Source: Betaproteobacteria bacterium (GTDB lineage: Bacteria; Pseudomonadota; Gammaproteobacteria; Burkholderiales; Usitatibacteraceae). Taken from it: a stretch of DNA of 64,000 nucleotides. Shown here one piece after another: positions 39,695-48,351 of this stretch. Under the pieces are notes generated by a model, which saw nothing but the letters and a program-made list of their open reading frames with translations, was not told where the DNA came from and did not search any database. A program made the position numbers and the translations under genes. The stretch covers positions 124,001 through 188,000 of the forward strand of contig JADJEZ010000001.1 in assembly GCA_016708825.1 (NCBI GenBank), written 5' to 3'. Positions within the stretch are counted from its first letter, which is position 1. Each line of letters opens with the position of its first letter.

Positions 39695-41620
39695 TCAGCG
39701 CGACGACCGGGACTTGGCTTCCAGAATTTCCCAGCGCTCGAGCAGGCCCGTGAGCTCGGCTTCGATCGCTTCCCGGCGTGCGTTGAGCGCCTTCAGGTCC
39801 ACGCTGCGGTCCTGGTAGAGCGCCGGGTCCGAGAGGCGGCCGGCGAGTTCCGCCTGCTCCCGCTCCAGCGCCGCGAGCCTTCCCGGAAGCTCGTCGAGTT
39901 CCCGCGCCTCCTTGAAGCCCAGCTTCGCTCTCTTGCGCGGCTCCCGCCCGTCGCCTTTCGCCCCCGCGCGCGTGCCGCTCTCGCCGTCGCCACCGCCAGC
40001 CGTTTCCGGTGCGGCGCGCCTTGCGCGCTGCCAGTCCGTGTAGCCGCCCGCGTACTCCTTCCACCGGCCATCACCCTCGTAGGCGATCGTCTGCGTGACG
40101 ACGTTGTCGAGGAAGGCCCGGTCGTGGCTCACGAGGAAGAGCGTGCCCGTGTAGTCCTGCAGCAGCGCCTCGAGGAGCTCGAGCGTCTCGATGTCCAGGT
40201 CGTTGGTCGGTTCGTCCAGCACCACGACGCTCGCGGGCCGGCTGAAGAGGCGCGCGAGCAGCAGGCGGTTGCGCTCGCCGCCGGAGAGCGTGCGCACCGG
40301 GGCCGCGGCGCGTTCCGGCGGAAAGAGGAAGTCGCCGAGGTAGCTGATCACGTGCTTGCGCGAGCCGTCGATCTCGACGAAATCGGCGCCGGGCGAGATC
40401 GTGTCGGCGAGCGTGGCTTCCTCGTCCAGCGCCGCGCGGAACTGGTCGAAGTAGGCGATGGTGACTTTCGTGCCCAGCCGCACGGTGCCGGCATCGGGCT
40501 CGATCTCGCCCAGGATCAGCTTCAGCAGCGTCGACTTGCCGCAGCCGTTGGGGCCGATGAGGCCGATCTTGTCGCCGCGCATCACCCGCGTGGAAAAGGC
40601 CTCCACCACGCGCTTGGCGCCGAAACGCTTGCTCACCGCCTCGAGCTCGGCCACGAGCTTGCCGGATCGCTCGCCCGGCGAGAGGGCGATGTCCACGCGC
40701 CCCACGCGCTCGCGGCGCGCCGCGCGCTCGAGCCGGAGGGCCTCGAGCCTGCGCACCCGGCCCTCGTCGCGCGTGCGCCGCGCCTGCACGCCCCGGCGGA
40801 TCCACGCCTCCTCCTGGGCGAGCACCTTGTCGAACTTGCGGTTGACCACCGCCTCGGTCGCGAGCATCTCCGCCTTGCGCGCCTCGTAGGCGCTGAAGTT
40901 GCCCGGGAAGTCGGCGAGCCGCCCGCGGTCGAGCTCCACGATGCGCAGCGCCACGCGGTCGAGGAAGCGCCGGTCGTGCGTCACGAAGAGCACCGCGCCG
41001 GGGAAAGCGACGAGCGTGTCCTCGAGCCATTCGATGGCGGTGACGTCGAGGTGGTTGGTGGGCTCGTCCAGGAGCAGCAGGTCGGGCTCGAGCACCAGCG
41101 CGCGGGCTAGGGCCACGCGCTTTCGGAGCCCTCCCGAGAGTTCCTCCACCAGCGTGTCCTCGGGAAGCGCCAGGCGCGAGAGCGTGGCCTCGATCCGGTG
41201 CGCGAGCGTCCAGCCGTCGCCCGCCTCGAGCGCCTCCTGGAGGTCGTGCAGGCGGGCGAGCAACGCGGCCTCCTGCTTTCCGCCGGGATGCGCCGCGAGC
41301 CCGTGGGCCGCGGCGTGGTAGTCCACCAGCAGGCGCGCGCTCGCGCCCAGCCCGTCTGCCACCGCCTCGTAGACCGTCTGCCCCGGTGCGAAGGCGGGCT
41401 CCTGGGGCACGAAGGCGAGCTTGGCACCCGCGGCGAGCCGCGATTCGCCGTCGTCGGCACGCGCCGTGCCCTCGATGATCCTGAGCAGGCTCGACTTGCC
41501 GGTGCCGTTTCGCCCGATGAGCCCGACGCGCTCGCCCGGCTCGATCACGAGGCTCGCGTGGTCGAGGAGCGGCACGTGGCCGAAGGCGAGGGAGATTTCG
41601 GAGAGCTGGAGGAGCGGCAA
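39695..41620 (-). CDS. uup: ABC-F ATPase, Uup
   Basis: A 641-residue soluble protein with two ABC domains: Walker A 'GRNGTGKSS' (about 36) and 'GPNGCGKST' (about 355), signatures 'LSGGLRKRV' and 'LSGGERNRL', Walker B 'LLLLDEPTNHLD' and 'VVVLDEPTNDLD', and a C-terminal charged coiled coil (about 545-641) diagnostic of Uup. ABC-F proteins act on the ribosome; Uup also affects transposon excision and ribosome-associated Holliday-junction-like structures in E. coli. It starts with TTG one base after the stop of the cyclase gene, so its translation is probably coupled to it. Confidence 0.93.
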   Translation of the reverse strand: MPLLQLSEISLAFGHVPLLDHASLVIEPGERVGLIGRNGTGKSSLLRIIEGTARADDGESRLAAGAKLAFVPQEPAFAPGQTVYEAVADGLGASARLLVDYHAAAHGLAAHPGGKQEAALLARLHDLQEALEAGDGWTLAHRIEATLSRLALPEDTLVEELSGGLRKRVALARALVLEPDLLLLDEPTNHLDVTAIEWLEDTLVAFPGAVLFVTHDRRFLDRVALRIVELDRGRLADFPGNFSAYEARKAEMLATEAVVNRKFDKVLAQEEAWIRRGVQARRTRDEGRVRRLEALRLERAARRERVGRVDIALSPGERSGKLVAELEAVSKRFGAKRVVEAFSTRVMRGDKIGLIGPNGCGKSTLLKLILGEIEPDAGTVRLGTKVTIAYFDQFRAALDEEATLADTISPGADFVEIDGSRKHVISYLGDFLFPPERAAAPVRTLSGGERNRLLLARLFSRPASVVVLDEPTNDLDIETLELLEALLQDYTGTLFLVSHDRAFLDNVVTQTIAYEGDGRWKEYAGGYTDWQRARRAAPETAGGGDGESGTRAGAKGDGREPRKRAKLGFKEARELDELPGRLAALEREQAELAGRLSDPALYQDRSVDLKALNARREAIEAELTGLLERWEILEAKSRSSR

Positions 41621-41621
41621 G

Positions 41622-43499
41622 TCAGTGGGCCGGACGGACGTGGTACAGGCCGAGCGTACCGTATCCCTTGGCGAGCGGCATGCGCCCGACGTATCCCATC
41701 GCGAGCCCGTCGGCGCCGCTCGCCGCGGCGACGGCGGCGAAGGCGCTGCTCGCGTAGACCTGCCCCGGCGGCGTGATCGGCTCGATGCGCGCCGTGCGGC
41801 TGGTGTGCGGGCCGGTGTAGAGGCGCGAACCGGTGATGGGGTCGCGCCCGCAATGCACCGGGCCGCAGTGCAGCGCGATGCGCAGGTTGAAGCGCTCCGG
41901 CAGGCCGCAGGCCGCGCGGTCGAGGCCGTTGGCGAGCGCGCTCAGTTCCAGCGCGAAGCGGCCCGCGTCGGCCACGGTCGCGAACACCATGTAGAGCCCG
42001 TCGCCGGAGGTCTCGACGTGCTCGAAGGGGTGCGCGGTCTTCCGGCTCAGCTCGGCGACGGCCCCGAGGAAGCCGGATATGTAGCGCGGGATCTGGTCCT
42101 CGCTCAGCTGGCTGTAGCCGACGGCGTCGGCGAAGAGCATCGCGCGCAGCTCGTGGCGCGTGGCGCCGTCGCTCGCCGCTACGGAAGCCGCCGGCGTCGC
42201 GGAAACGGGCGCGCCTTCGTCCGCGCGCAACGCCGCGAGGTCGACCGTGTCCACGGCGAGCCCGTGCGAGCGCCACAGCGAGACGACCGAGGCCGCACCT
42301 CCGGGAGATGCCGGCACGCCGGCATCCCACACCGCGAGCGCGCGCAGCGGGGCGTCGAGCACCTGCGCGCGCAGCCGTCCCATGCCGGTAGCGATGAGGT
42401 TCGCGTACTCGAAGGAGGCCGCGCTGCCGCTCGCGCGATGGTCGCTCGCCACCGTCACGCTGTGGGCCGCGGCGAGCACCCGCTCGAATCGCTCGCCCCA
42501 GTCGCCGGAGGCGAAATCGACGCTCGCGTGCCGGAACTCCGCGGGCGGAAACGGCAGCACGACGTGGGTCTCGGCGCCGCGCTCGCGCGCGAGTTCCAGG
42601 CAAAGGATGTCGGCGCCGCAGGCGGCGGAACCGTACACGGCCAGTGGCGCGATTGTGGCGAGGGTTTCGCGCATCGCCTCGCGCACCGCCTGCTCGAGGG
42701 CGGCCGGAAACCGGCCCGCCTCCCGTCCCGGCGCGTCGACCATGTTGCCGGTGAAGACCAGCACCGGCGGAACGGCGAGGAGCGCGTCCACGTCCACGCC
42801 GGTCGCGGGCAGGCGCGCCTGCAGCCGTCGCGCCTGCAGGCGCGTGGTGCCGAGATCCCCGAAGCGCTTGCCCGCGAGCAGCCTCGCCTTGCGGTAGCGC
42901 ACGCCGGCCTCCCCGGCATCGCCGAGAATCAGCGCCGCTTCCCCGAGGGTGGCCTCCCTCCAGTAGCGCGCGGGCTCCGGCGCCTTGCGGCCCTCGTCGC
43001 CGCCGCAGGCCTCGCGCACGGCGGAGGCGATCCGGCGCGCGCCCGCAAGGTCGTCCATGAAGACCGCCATCGTCGCCGCATTGATGCCGGTGTAGGACGC
43101 GTCCGCCACGGCGCCGCGCTTGCGCGCCGATTCGAAGGCCCGTTCGTAGAGACGGAATCCGGCCATGAGGTGCTCGCTGCGCCGCGGCCCTTCCGCTTCG
43201 CGCAGCGCGAGATCCTTGTGGGTGCGCGCGAGCATCCCCAGGGTTTCCGCGTCGTCCCTGCCCTCGGCGGCCAGCGCGGCGAGGATCCGGTTCGCGCGCT
43301 CGAGATCGCCGCTGCGCACCAGCGCCAGGGCGTGCAGTTGCCGCAGGCGCGTGTGCTCCGGCCAGCGCTCGAGCGCCGCCTGCGCGGTGTTGCAGGCGAG
43401 CAGCGGCTCGCCGCGGTCGAGCTCGCGCTGCGCGCGCGCGCCCGCCTCCTCGGCGGTGTCTTCCGCGGCGTCGCCCGTGCCGGGCGTCTCATGCTTCAT
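41622..43499 (-). CDS. TPR/DUF4071-like - SLOG-like - class III nucleotide cyclase
   Basis: A 625-residue soluble protein in three parts. Residues about 20-230: helical repeats with 'ARTHKDLALREAEG' and 'ASYTGINAATMAVF', matching the TPR-type TRAF-binding (DUF4071) domain. About 245-400: a Rossmann-like domain, 'PVLVFTGNMVDAPGRE', 'YGSAACGADILCLELARERG' and 'THVVLPFPPAEFR', the look of the SLOG/LOG nucleotide-binding family. About 455-620: a class III cyclase, 'RAMLFADAVGYSQLSEDQ' and 'ETSGDGLYMVF' supplying the metal aspartates, and 'GPHTSRTARIE' at the transition-state site. It should make cAMP or cGMP. It faces away from the SIR2-TIR/nSTAND pair and is coupled to uup. Confidence 0.82.
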   Translation of the reverse strand: MKHETPGTGDAAEDTAEEAGARAQRELDRGEPLLACNTAQAALERWPEHTRLRQLHALALVRSGDLERANRILAALAAEGRDDAETLGMLARTHKDLALREAEGPRRSEHLMAGFRLYERAFESARKRGAVADASYTGINAATMAVFMDDLAGARRIASAVREACGGDEGRKAPEPARYWREATLGEAALILGDAGEAGVRYRKARLLAGKRFGDLGTTRLQARRLQARLPATGVDVDALLAVPPVLVFTGNMVDAPGREAGRFPAALEQAVREAMRETLATIAPLAVYGSAACGADILCLELARERGAETHVVLPFPPAEFRHASVDFASGDWGERFERVLAAAHSVTVASDHRASGSAASFEYANLIATGMGRLRAQVLDAPLRALAVWDAGVPASPGGAASVVSLWRSHGLAVDTVDLAALRADEGAPVSATPAASVAASDGATRHELRAMLFADAVGYSQLSEDQIPRYISGFLGAVAELSRKTAHPFEHVETSGDGLYMVFATVADAGRFALELSALANGLDRAACGLPERFNLRIALHCGPVHCGRDPITGSRLYTGPHTSRTARIEPITPPGQVYASSAFAAVAAASGADGLAMGYVGRMPLAKGYGTLGLYHVRPAH

Positions 43500-43723
43500 G
43501 GGGGAAATCCGATCGATGCGCGAGCGCCGATGATAGTCCGGCCATTCAAACGGCGCAGTTTGGCCTACCCTTTGCGGCATCCGTGCCGAGCGGGGCAGCC
43601 GACCCCGGGGCGCAGCCGCGCGGGGTTTCTGGTCCCTCCCGCCGGACTCGAAACGAAACCTGGGGGTGCATCCGTGCCGGTTCCGTTCCTGCCGTCGTCT
43701 CCGTCGTCCCGAGGAGCGCACCC
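43500..43723. promoter_or_regulatory. Divergent control region between cyclase and SIR2-TIR genes
   Basis: No gene is supported in these 224 bases. A 12-base direct repeat, GCATCCGTGCCG, occurs at 43577-43588 and 43668-43679, 91 bases apart. GAGGAG at 43711-43716 is the ribosome site of the SIR2-TIR gene. Promoters for both directions should lie here, but no convincing -35/-10 pair was found. Confidence 0.4.
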
Positions 43724-45121
43724 GTGAGCAACGTGCACGCGCTCGTGACGCCGCTGCCCACCCTCGACGAGGACGCCTGGGAGGATCTCCTCGACTTCAT
43801 CGAGGAGCGCCGCGTCATTCCCATCGTCGGCCCGGAGCTCCTCAAGGTCGAGACGGAATCGGGCCCGCGCCTGCTCTACGACTGGATGGCGGAAAAGCTC
43901 GCCGCGAAGCTCGCCGTGGACACCGCGCGCCTGCCGCAGCCCTACACGCTGAACGACGTGGTCTGCTGGCACCTCTCCGCGCGCGGGCGCCGCGAGGACA
44001 CCTACACGCGCATGCGCGCCATCCTGCGCGACACGAGCTTCGCGCCGCCGAAGGCGCTTCGGCAGCTCGCCCAGATCACCGACTTCGATCTCTTCGTCTC
44101 GACCACCTTCGATACGTTCCTCGAGCAGGCGATCAACGAGACGAGGTTCGCGGGGGCCCAGTCCACGGAGGTCGTGAGCTACGCGCCCAACCGCGTGGCG
44201 GATCTCCCGTGCGAGCGCGAACAGCTGCAGCGGCCCGTGGTCTACCACCTGCTCGGGCGCGTGTCCGCCTCGCCCACCTACGTGATCTCCGACGAGGATG
44301 TGCTGGAGTTCGTGTGCGCACTGCAAAGCGAGCACCTGACGCCCGAGAAGCTCTTCTACGAGCTCGAGCACAGCCACCTGCTCCTCATCGGCAGCAACTT
44401 CTCCAACTGGCTCGCGCGCCTCTTCCTGCGCATGGCCAAGCGCCGCCGGCTCTCCGACCCGCGCGATGTGGGCGAGGTGCTTGCCGACGACCACTCCGGC
44501 GAGGACGACCGGCTGATGGCGTTTCTCCAGCAGGTGAGCGTGCGCACCCGCGTCTACAGCGGCGCCGAGCAGTTCGTGGACGAGCTGCATCGCCGCTGGA
44601 CGGCTCGGCGCAAGCCGGGCGAGGTGATCGCGCTGGGCGCCGCACCGCAGCGCTTCCTGCCGCCCGAGCGCGAGATGCCCGACAACGCGGTCTTCGTGAG
44701 CTACGCGCGCGAGGATCTCGCCGCCGTGCAGAAGCTGAAGAGCGGGCTCGACGCCGCCGGCATCACGACCTGGTTCGACATGGACCGGCTCGAGGGCGGC
44801 GACGACTACGACCGCAAGATCCAGAAGAACATCGCGCGCTGCTCCTACTTCATCCCGGTGGTCTCGGCCATGACGGACCGCCGCCTGGAAGCCTACTTCC
44901 GCCGCGAGTGGAGCTACGCGCTCGACCGCACGCGCAACATGGCCGACGAGGCGATCTTCATCCTGCCGGTGTGCATCGACGACACGGACCCGCGCACTGC
45001 CCGCGTGCCCGACAAGTTCAAGGCCGTGCACCTCACGCAGTTGCCGGGAGGTGCGGCGACCCCGGAGTTCGTGAACCGCCTGAAGGAGCTCACGAACACC
45101 GGCGGCCGGGGCGGCGCATGA
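43724..45121 (+). CDS. SIR2-like - TIR domain protein
   Basis: A 465-residue soluble protein. Residues about 15-300 have a SIR2-like fold order ('RVIPIVGPELL', 'DLFVSTTFDTFLEQAI', 'VVYHLLGRVS', 'YVISDEDVLEFV', 'LLLIGSNFSNWLARLFLR'), but the catalytic Asn of 'TTNYD' is Thr and the 'LHG' His is Leu, so deacylase or NADase activity is doubtful. Residues about 318-445 are a TIR domain: 'NAVFVSYARED', 'TTWFDMDRLEGGDDYDRKI', and the probable catalytic E395 in 'YFRREWSYAL'. TIR enzymes cleave NAD+ or make cyclic ADP-ribose-type signals. Start GTG with GAGGAG 7 bases upstream. Its stop overlaps the nSTAND start (ATGA), so the two are co-translated. Confidence 0.85.
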   Translation: MSNVHALVTPLPTLDEDAWEDLLDFIEERRVIPIVGPELLKVETESGPRLLYDWMAEKLAAKLAVDTARLPQPYTLNDVVCWHLSARGRREDTYTRMRAILRDTSFAPPKALRQLAQITDFDLFVSTTFDTFLEQAINETRFAGAQSTEVVSYAPNRVADLPCEREQLQRPVVYHLLGRVSASPTYVISDEDVLEFVCALQSEHLTPEKLFYELEHSHLLLIGSNFSNWLARLFLRMAKRRRLSDPRDVGEVLADDHSGEDDRLMAFLQQVSVRTRVYSGAEQFVDELHRRWTARRKPGEVIALGAAPQRFLPPEREMPDNAVFVSYAREDLAAVQKLKSGLDAAGITTWFDMDRLEGGDDYDRKIQKNIARCSYFIPVVSAMTDRRLEAYFRREWSYALDRTRNMADEAIFILPVCIDDTDPRTARVPDKFKAVHLTQLPGGAATPEFVNRLKELTNTGGRGGA

Positions 45122-48100
45122 GCGCGGATACCGCGAAGGCGCAGGACGCGGCGGCAGGGACGCCCCCGGCGGTGGACCCGCAGCATCCCTGGCTGGGGCT
45201 CGCCTCCTACACCGAGGAGACGCGCGGCTTCTTCCACGGCCGCGAGGAGGAGGTCGCCGAGCTTGGCCGGCGCGTGCAGCGAAAGCTCCTGACGATCCTC
45301 TTCGGCCAGTCGGGCCTGGGCAAGACCTCGATCCTGCGCGCCGGCATCGTGCCGAGGCTGCGGCCCGAGGGGTACTGCCCCGTCTACGTGCGCGTCGACT
45401 ACTCGCCGGATTCGCCGCCGCCGACGGAGCAGATCAAGGCGGCGATCTTCCGCGCGACCGAGTCCTCGGGAACCTGGACGCAGCCGGGCACGGCGGCCAA
45501 AGGCGAGTCGCTCTGGGAGTTCCTGCACCACCGCGACGATATCCTGAAGGACGCGAACGGCAAGACCGTCATACCGCTGCTGATCTTCGACCAGTTCGAG
45601 GAGATCTTCACCCTTGCCCAGGCCGACGACGCCGGCAAGGCGCGCGCCGCGCAGTTCATCGAGGACCTCGCCGACCTCGTGGAGAACCGGCCCCCCAAGG
45701 CGCTCGAGGCGAAGCTCGAGTCGGACGATTCCATTCCCGAGCGCTTCGACTTCGGCCGCGCCGACTACCGCATCCTCATCGCGCTGCGCGAGGACTATCT
45801 CGCGCACCTCGAGGGGCTCAAGGGCGCGATGCCCTCGATCACGCAGAACCGCATGCGGCTCGCCCGCATGAACGGCCAGCAGGCGCTCTCCGCCGTGATG
45901 AAGCCGGGCGGCGATCTCGTCTCCGAGGAGGTCGCCGAGTCGATCGTTCGCTTCATCGCCGGCGGTTCCGAGCTTCGCAACGCGGAAGTGGAGCCCTCGC
46001 TGCTCTCCCTCATCTGCAGGGAGCTCAACAGCACGCGCATCGCCCAGGGCCGTGCGGAGATCTCCGCGGACCTCCTCGCCGGCTCCCACGACACGATCCT
46101 GGCCGAGTTCTACGAGCGCGCGCTCGCCGACCAGCCGCCGGCGGTGCGCAAGGTGATCGAGGACGAGCTGCTCACCGAGTCGGGCTACCGCGAGAGCCTC
46201 GCGGAGGAGCGCGTGGTGAAGGCCTTCGAGGCCGCGGGCGCCTCCGCGGATGCGCTGCCCACGCTCGTGAACCGGCGGCTCCTGCGCATCGAGGAGCGCC
46301 TCGACGTGCGCCGCGTGGAGCTCACCCACGACGTGCTGTGCAGCGTCGTGCGCTCGAGCCGCGGCCTGCGCCTGGAACGCGAGGCGCGCGACGAGGCGCG
46401 GCGCCAGCTCGAGGCCCAGCGCGAGCGCGAGGCCGCCACGCGCAAGGCGCTGGTGCGCGCGCGGCAGGTGGCCGCGGGCGCGTCCGTGCTCGCGATCCTC
46501 GCGGTGGTCGGCGCCGTCTTCGGCTACGTGAACATGAACCGCGCCAAGGAAGCCGAGGCGAAGGCGCAGCAGACGCGGCAGATGGCGGAGTCCGCACGCG
46601 GCGAGAGCGAGAAGCTCCTCGTCTACCTGCTCGACGATTTCGTGCGCGAACTCGATCCCGTGGGCCGGATCGACATCGTGGCATCGCTTGCGAAGCGCGC
46701 CCTCGACTACTACAAGGGCCTGCCCCCGGAGCTTCGCACGCCCGACACGGAGCGCAACCGCGCCATGGCGCTCGTGCGCACAGGCGCCGTCGCGCGCCGC
46801 CAGGGCAAGCACGAGGAAGGGCTTGTCGCCCTGAAGGAAGCCGAGGCCGTTTTCCGCCGGCTGGGCTCCCAGGGGGATTCCACGGAAGCCACGCGCCTGG
46901 GCCTGGGCAGCGCCCTGAGCTACCAGGCGATGATTCTCGTGAACCAGCTCAAGCACGCGGAAGCCCTCCGCGCGGGCGAAGCCGCGCAGGCCGAGTTGAA
47001 GCCGCTCGTCGAGGCCTCGCCCAAGCCTTCGGTCGCGGTGCTTCGCCAGTACGGCGAGCTGCTCACCGGGATGGGCTACACCACGCGCAATTTCGGGGAT
47101 GCCCGGAAAGCCATCGGCTACCTGCAGGAGGCCCAGGAGGTTTTCCGCCGGCTGGGCGCGCCGGGTCTCGCGGACCTCTCGGCCGCCGCCGGCTATTCCA
47201 ACGCCGGCGCGTGGCTCGCGGACGCGCTCAACGAGACGGGCCAATGGCCCGAGTCCCGCGCGAAGAACGAGGAGTCGCTCGCGATCGCCAACAGGGTCCT
47301 CGACGCAATGCCCGGCCATGCGACGGCAATCCACACCAAGGGCCTCGTGCTCGGCGCCCTCTCCGACCTGGAGGTGTTCGACCTGCGGATCGCGAAGGCG
47401 ATGGTGCTCCTGCGCGAGAACGAGGCCCTCTACGAAGGCATGGTGAAGGTCGCCTCCACGAACACGGCCTCCCTGAACAACCTGGGCGTGGCGCGCCAGC
47501 GAACGGCCGGCGCCCTCATGGAGTCGGGCCGCCTCGCCGAGGCACGCGACAAGTTCCGCTCCGCCGCGCAGGTGCGCGAGCAGATGCCCAAGATCGGCTC
47601 CTTCCAGGCGCGAAACGCGATGATCTGGCTGGGGATCGCGGCGGAGCTCGACGCCGAACTCGGCAACCACGCGGCGGCGAAGGCCACGGTCGCGGAAGGC
47701 CGGCGCCTGTGGGAGACGTACATCAAGCCGACTTCCGCGCCGATGATCGTCGGTTTCTCGCGCCTGTGGCTCGAAGCCTACGAGGCGTACCTGCCGTACC
47801 TCGAGGGCGACCCGCGAAAGGCCTTGCAGCAGGCGCGAACCGCGCTGGGAGGGCTGGGCGACATCAAGCCCGAGAGCCAGGCCGACGTGGAGTGGTTCGG
47901 CCGCTTTCGCATCCGCGCCAACCAGATCATCGGCCTCGCGTCGCTGGAGCTGGGCGATTTCGCGGCCGCGGAAGCCGCGGCACGCATCATGGTCGCCGAA
48001 CACGCGAAACTGCCGCGCCGCGACCTGTTCGGGACCGAGCGCGAAGGCGCGGTGTTCCAGGCGTACCTCGCCGAGGCCGTCGCGCGCCAGGGGCGGCTGG

Positions 48101-48351
48101 CGGAGGCGCGCGGGATCCTTCAGCCGGCGCTCGCGTTCCATCGCAAGCAGCTCGCGCGCCGCCACGATTCCCACCTGCAGCACTTCGAGTACGCCCACGC
48201 CGTCTATGTTTCCGCGCTCGCCGAGACGGAAAGGCGCGGCGACGCCGAGGCCACCGCCGTCCTCGACAGCATCGCGCCCGCCCTGAGCAAGTGGAAGACC
48301 GGCGCGAATCTTAGCGCCGATATCGCGAGGGCCCGCCGGGCGAGCCCCTAG
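45118..48351 (+). CDS. Membrane-anchored nSTAND NTPase with TPR-like tail
   Basis: A 1077-residue protein. 'PWLGLASYTEETRGFFHGRE' (about 20-40) is the usual lead-in of nSTAND1 proteins; Walker A 'FGQSGLGKTS' is near 62-70, Walker B 'LLIFDQFEEIF' near 155, then a winged-helix/sensor region ('LTHDVLCSVVRSSRGL'). A basic coiled coil precedes a single membrane segment (about 451-472, 'ASVLAILAVVGAVFGYV'); the remaining 600 residues are helical repeats of TPR type, probably periplasmic. STAND proteins act as ATP-driven switches that oligomerise on sensing a ligand. ATGA coupling to the SIR2-TIR gene suggests a sensor-effector pair. The stop shares CTAG with the convergent ppk2 gene. Confidence 0.87.
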   Translation: MSADTAKAQDAAAGTPPAVDPQHPWLGLASYTEETRGFFHGREEEVAELGRRVQRKLLTILFGQSGLGKTSILRAGIVPRLRPEGYCPVYVRVDYSPDSPPPTEQIKAAIFRATESSGTWTQPGTAAKGESLWEFLHHRDDILKDANGKTVIPLLIFDQFEEIFTLAQADDAGKARAAQFIEDLADLVENRPPKALEAKLESDDSIPERFDFGRADYRILIALREDYLAHLEGLKGAMPSITQNRMRLARMNGQQALSAVMKPGGDLVSEEVAESIVRFIAGGSELRNAEVEPSLLSLICRELNSTRIAQGRAEISADLLAGSHDTILAEFYERALADQPPAVRKVIEDELLTESGYRESLAEERVVKAFEAAGASADALPTLVNRRLLRIEERLDVRRVELTHDVLCSVVRSSRGLRLEREARDEARRQLEAQREREAATRKALVRARQVAAGASVLAILAVVGAVFGYVNMNRAKEAEAKAQQTRQMAESARGESEKLLVYLLDDFVRELDPVGRIDIVASLAKRALDYYKGLPPELRTPDTERNRAMALVRTGAVARRQGKHEEGLVALKEAEAVFRRLGSQGDSTEATRLGLGSALSYQAMILVNQLKHAEALRAGEAAQAELKPLVEASPKPSVAVLRQYGELLTGMGYTTRNFGDARKAIGYLQEAQEVFRRLGAPGLADLSAAAGYSNAGAWLADALNETGQWPESRAKNEESLAIANRVLDAMPGHATAIHTKGLVLGALSDLEVFDLRIAKAMVLLRENEALYEGMVKVASTNTASLNNLGVARQRTAGALMESGRLAEARDKFRSAAQVREQMPKIGSFQARNAMIWLGIAAELDAELGNHAAAKATVAEGRRLWETYIKPTSAPMIVGFSRLWLEAYEAYLPYLEGDPRKALQQARTALGGLGDIKPESQADVEWFGRFRIRANQIIGLASLELGDFAAAEAAARIMVAEHAKLPRRDLFGTEREGAVFQAYLAEAVARQGRLAEARGILQPALAFHRKQLARRHDSHLQHFEYAHAVYVSALAETERRGDAEATAVLDSIAPALSKWKTGANLSADIARARRASP

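Noticed and set aside
43610..43680. tRNA-like or phage-attachment sequence ('ggactcgaaacgaaacc')
   Set aside because: It has a T-loop-like string only; no cloverleaf stems could be formed.
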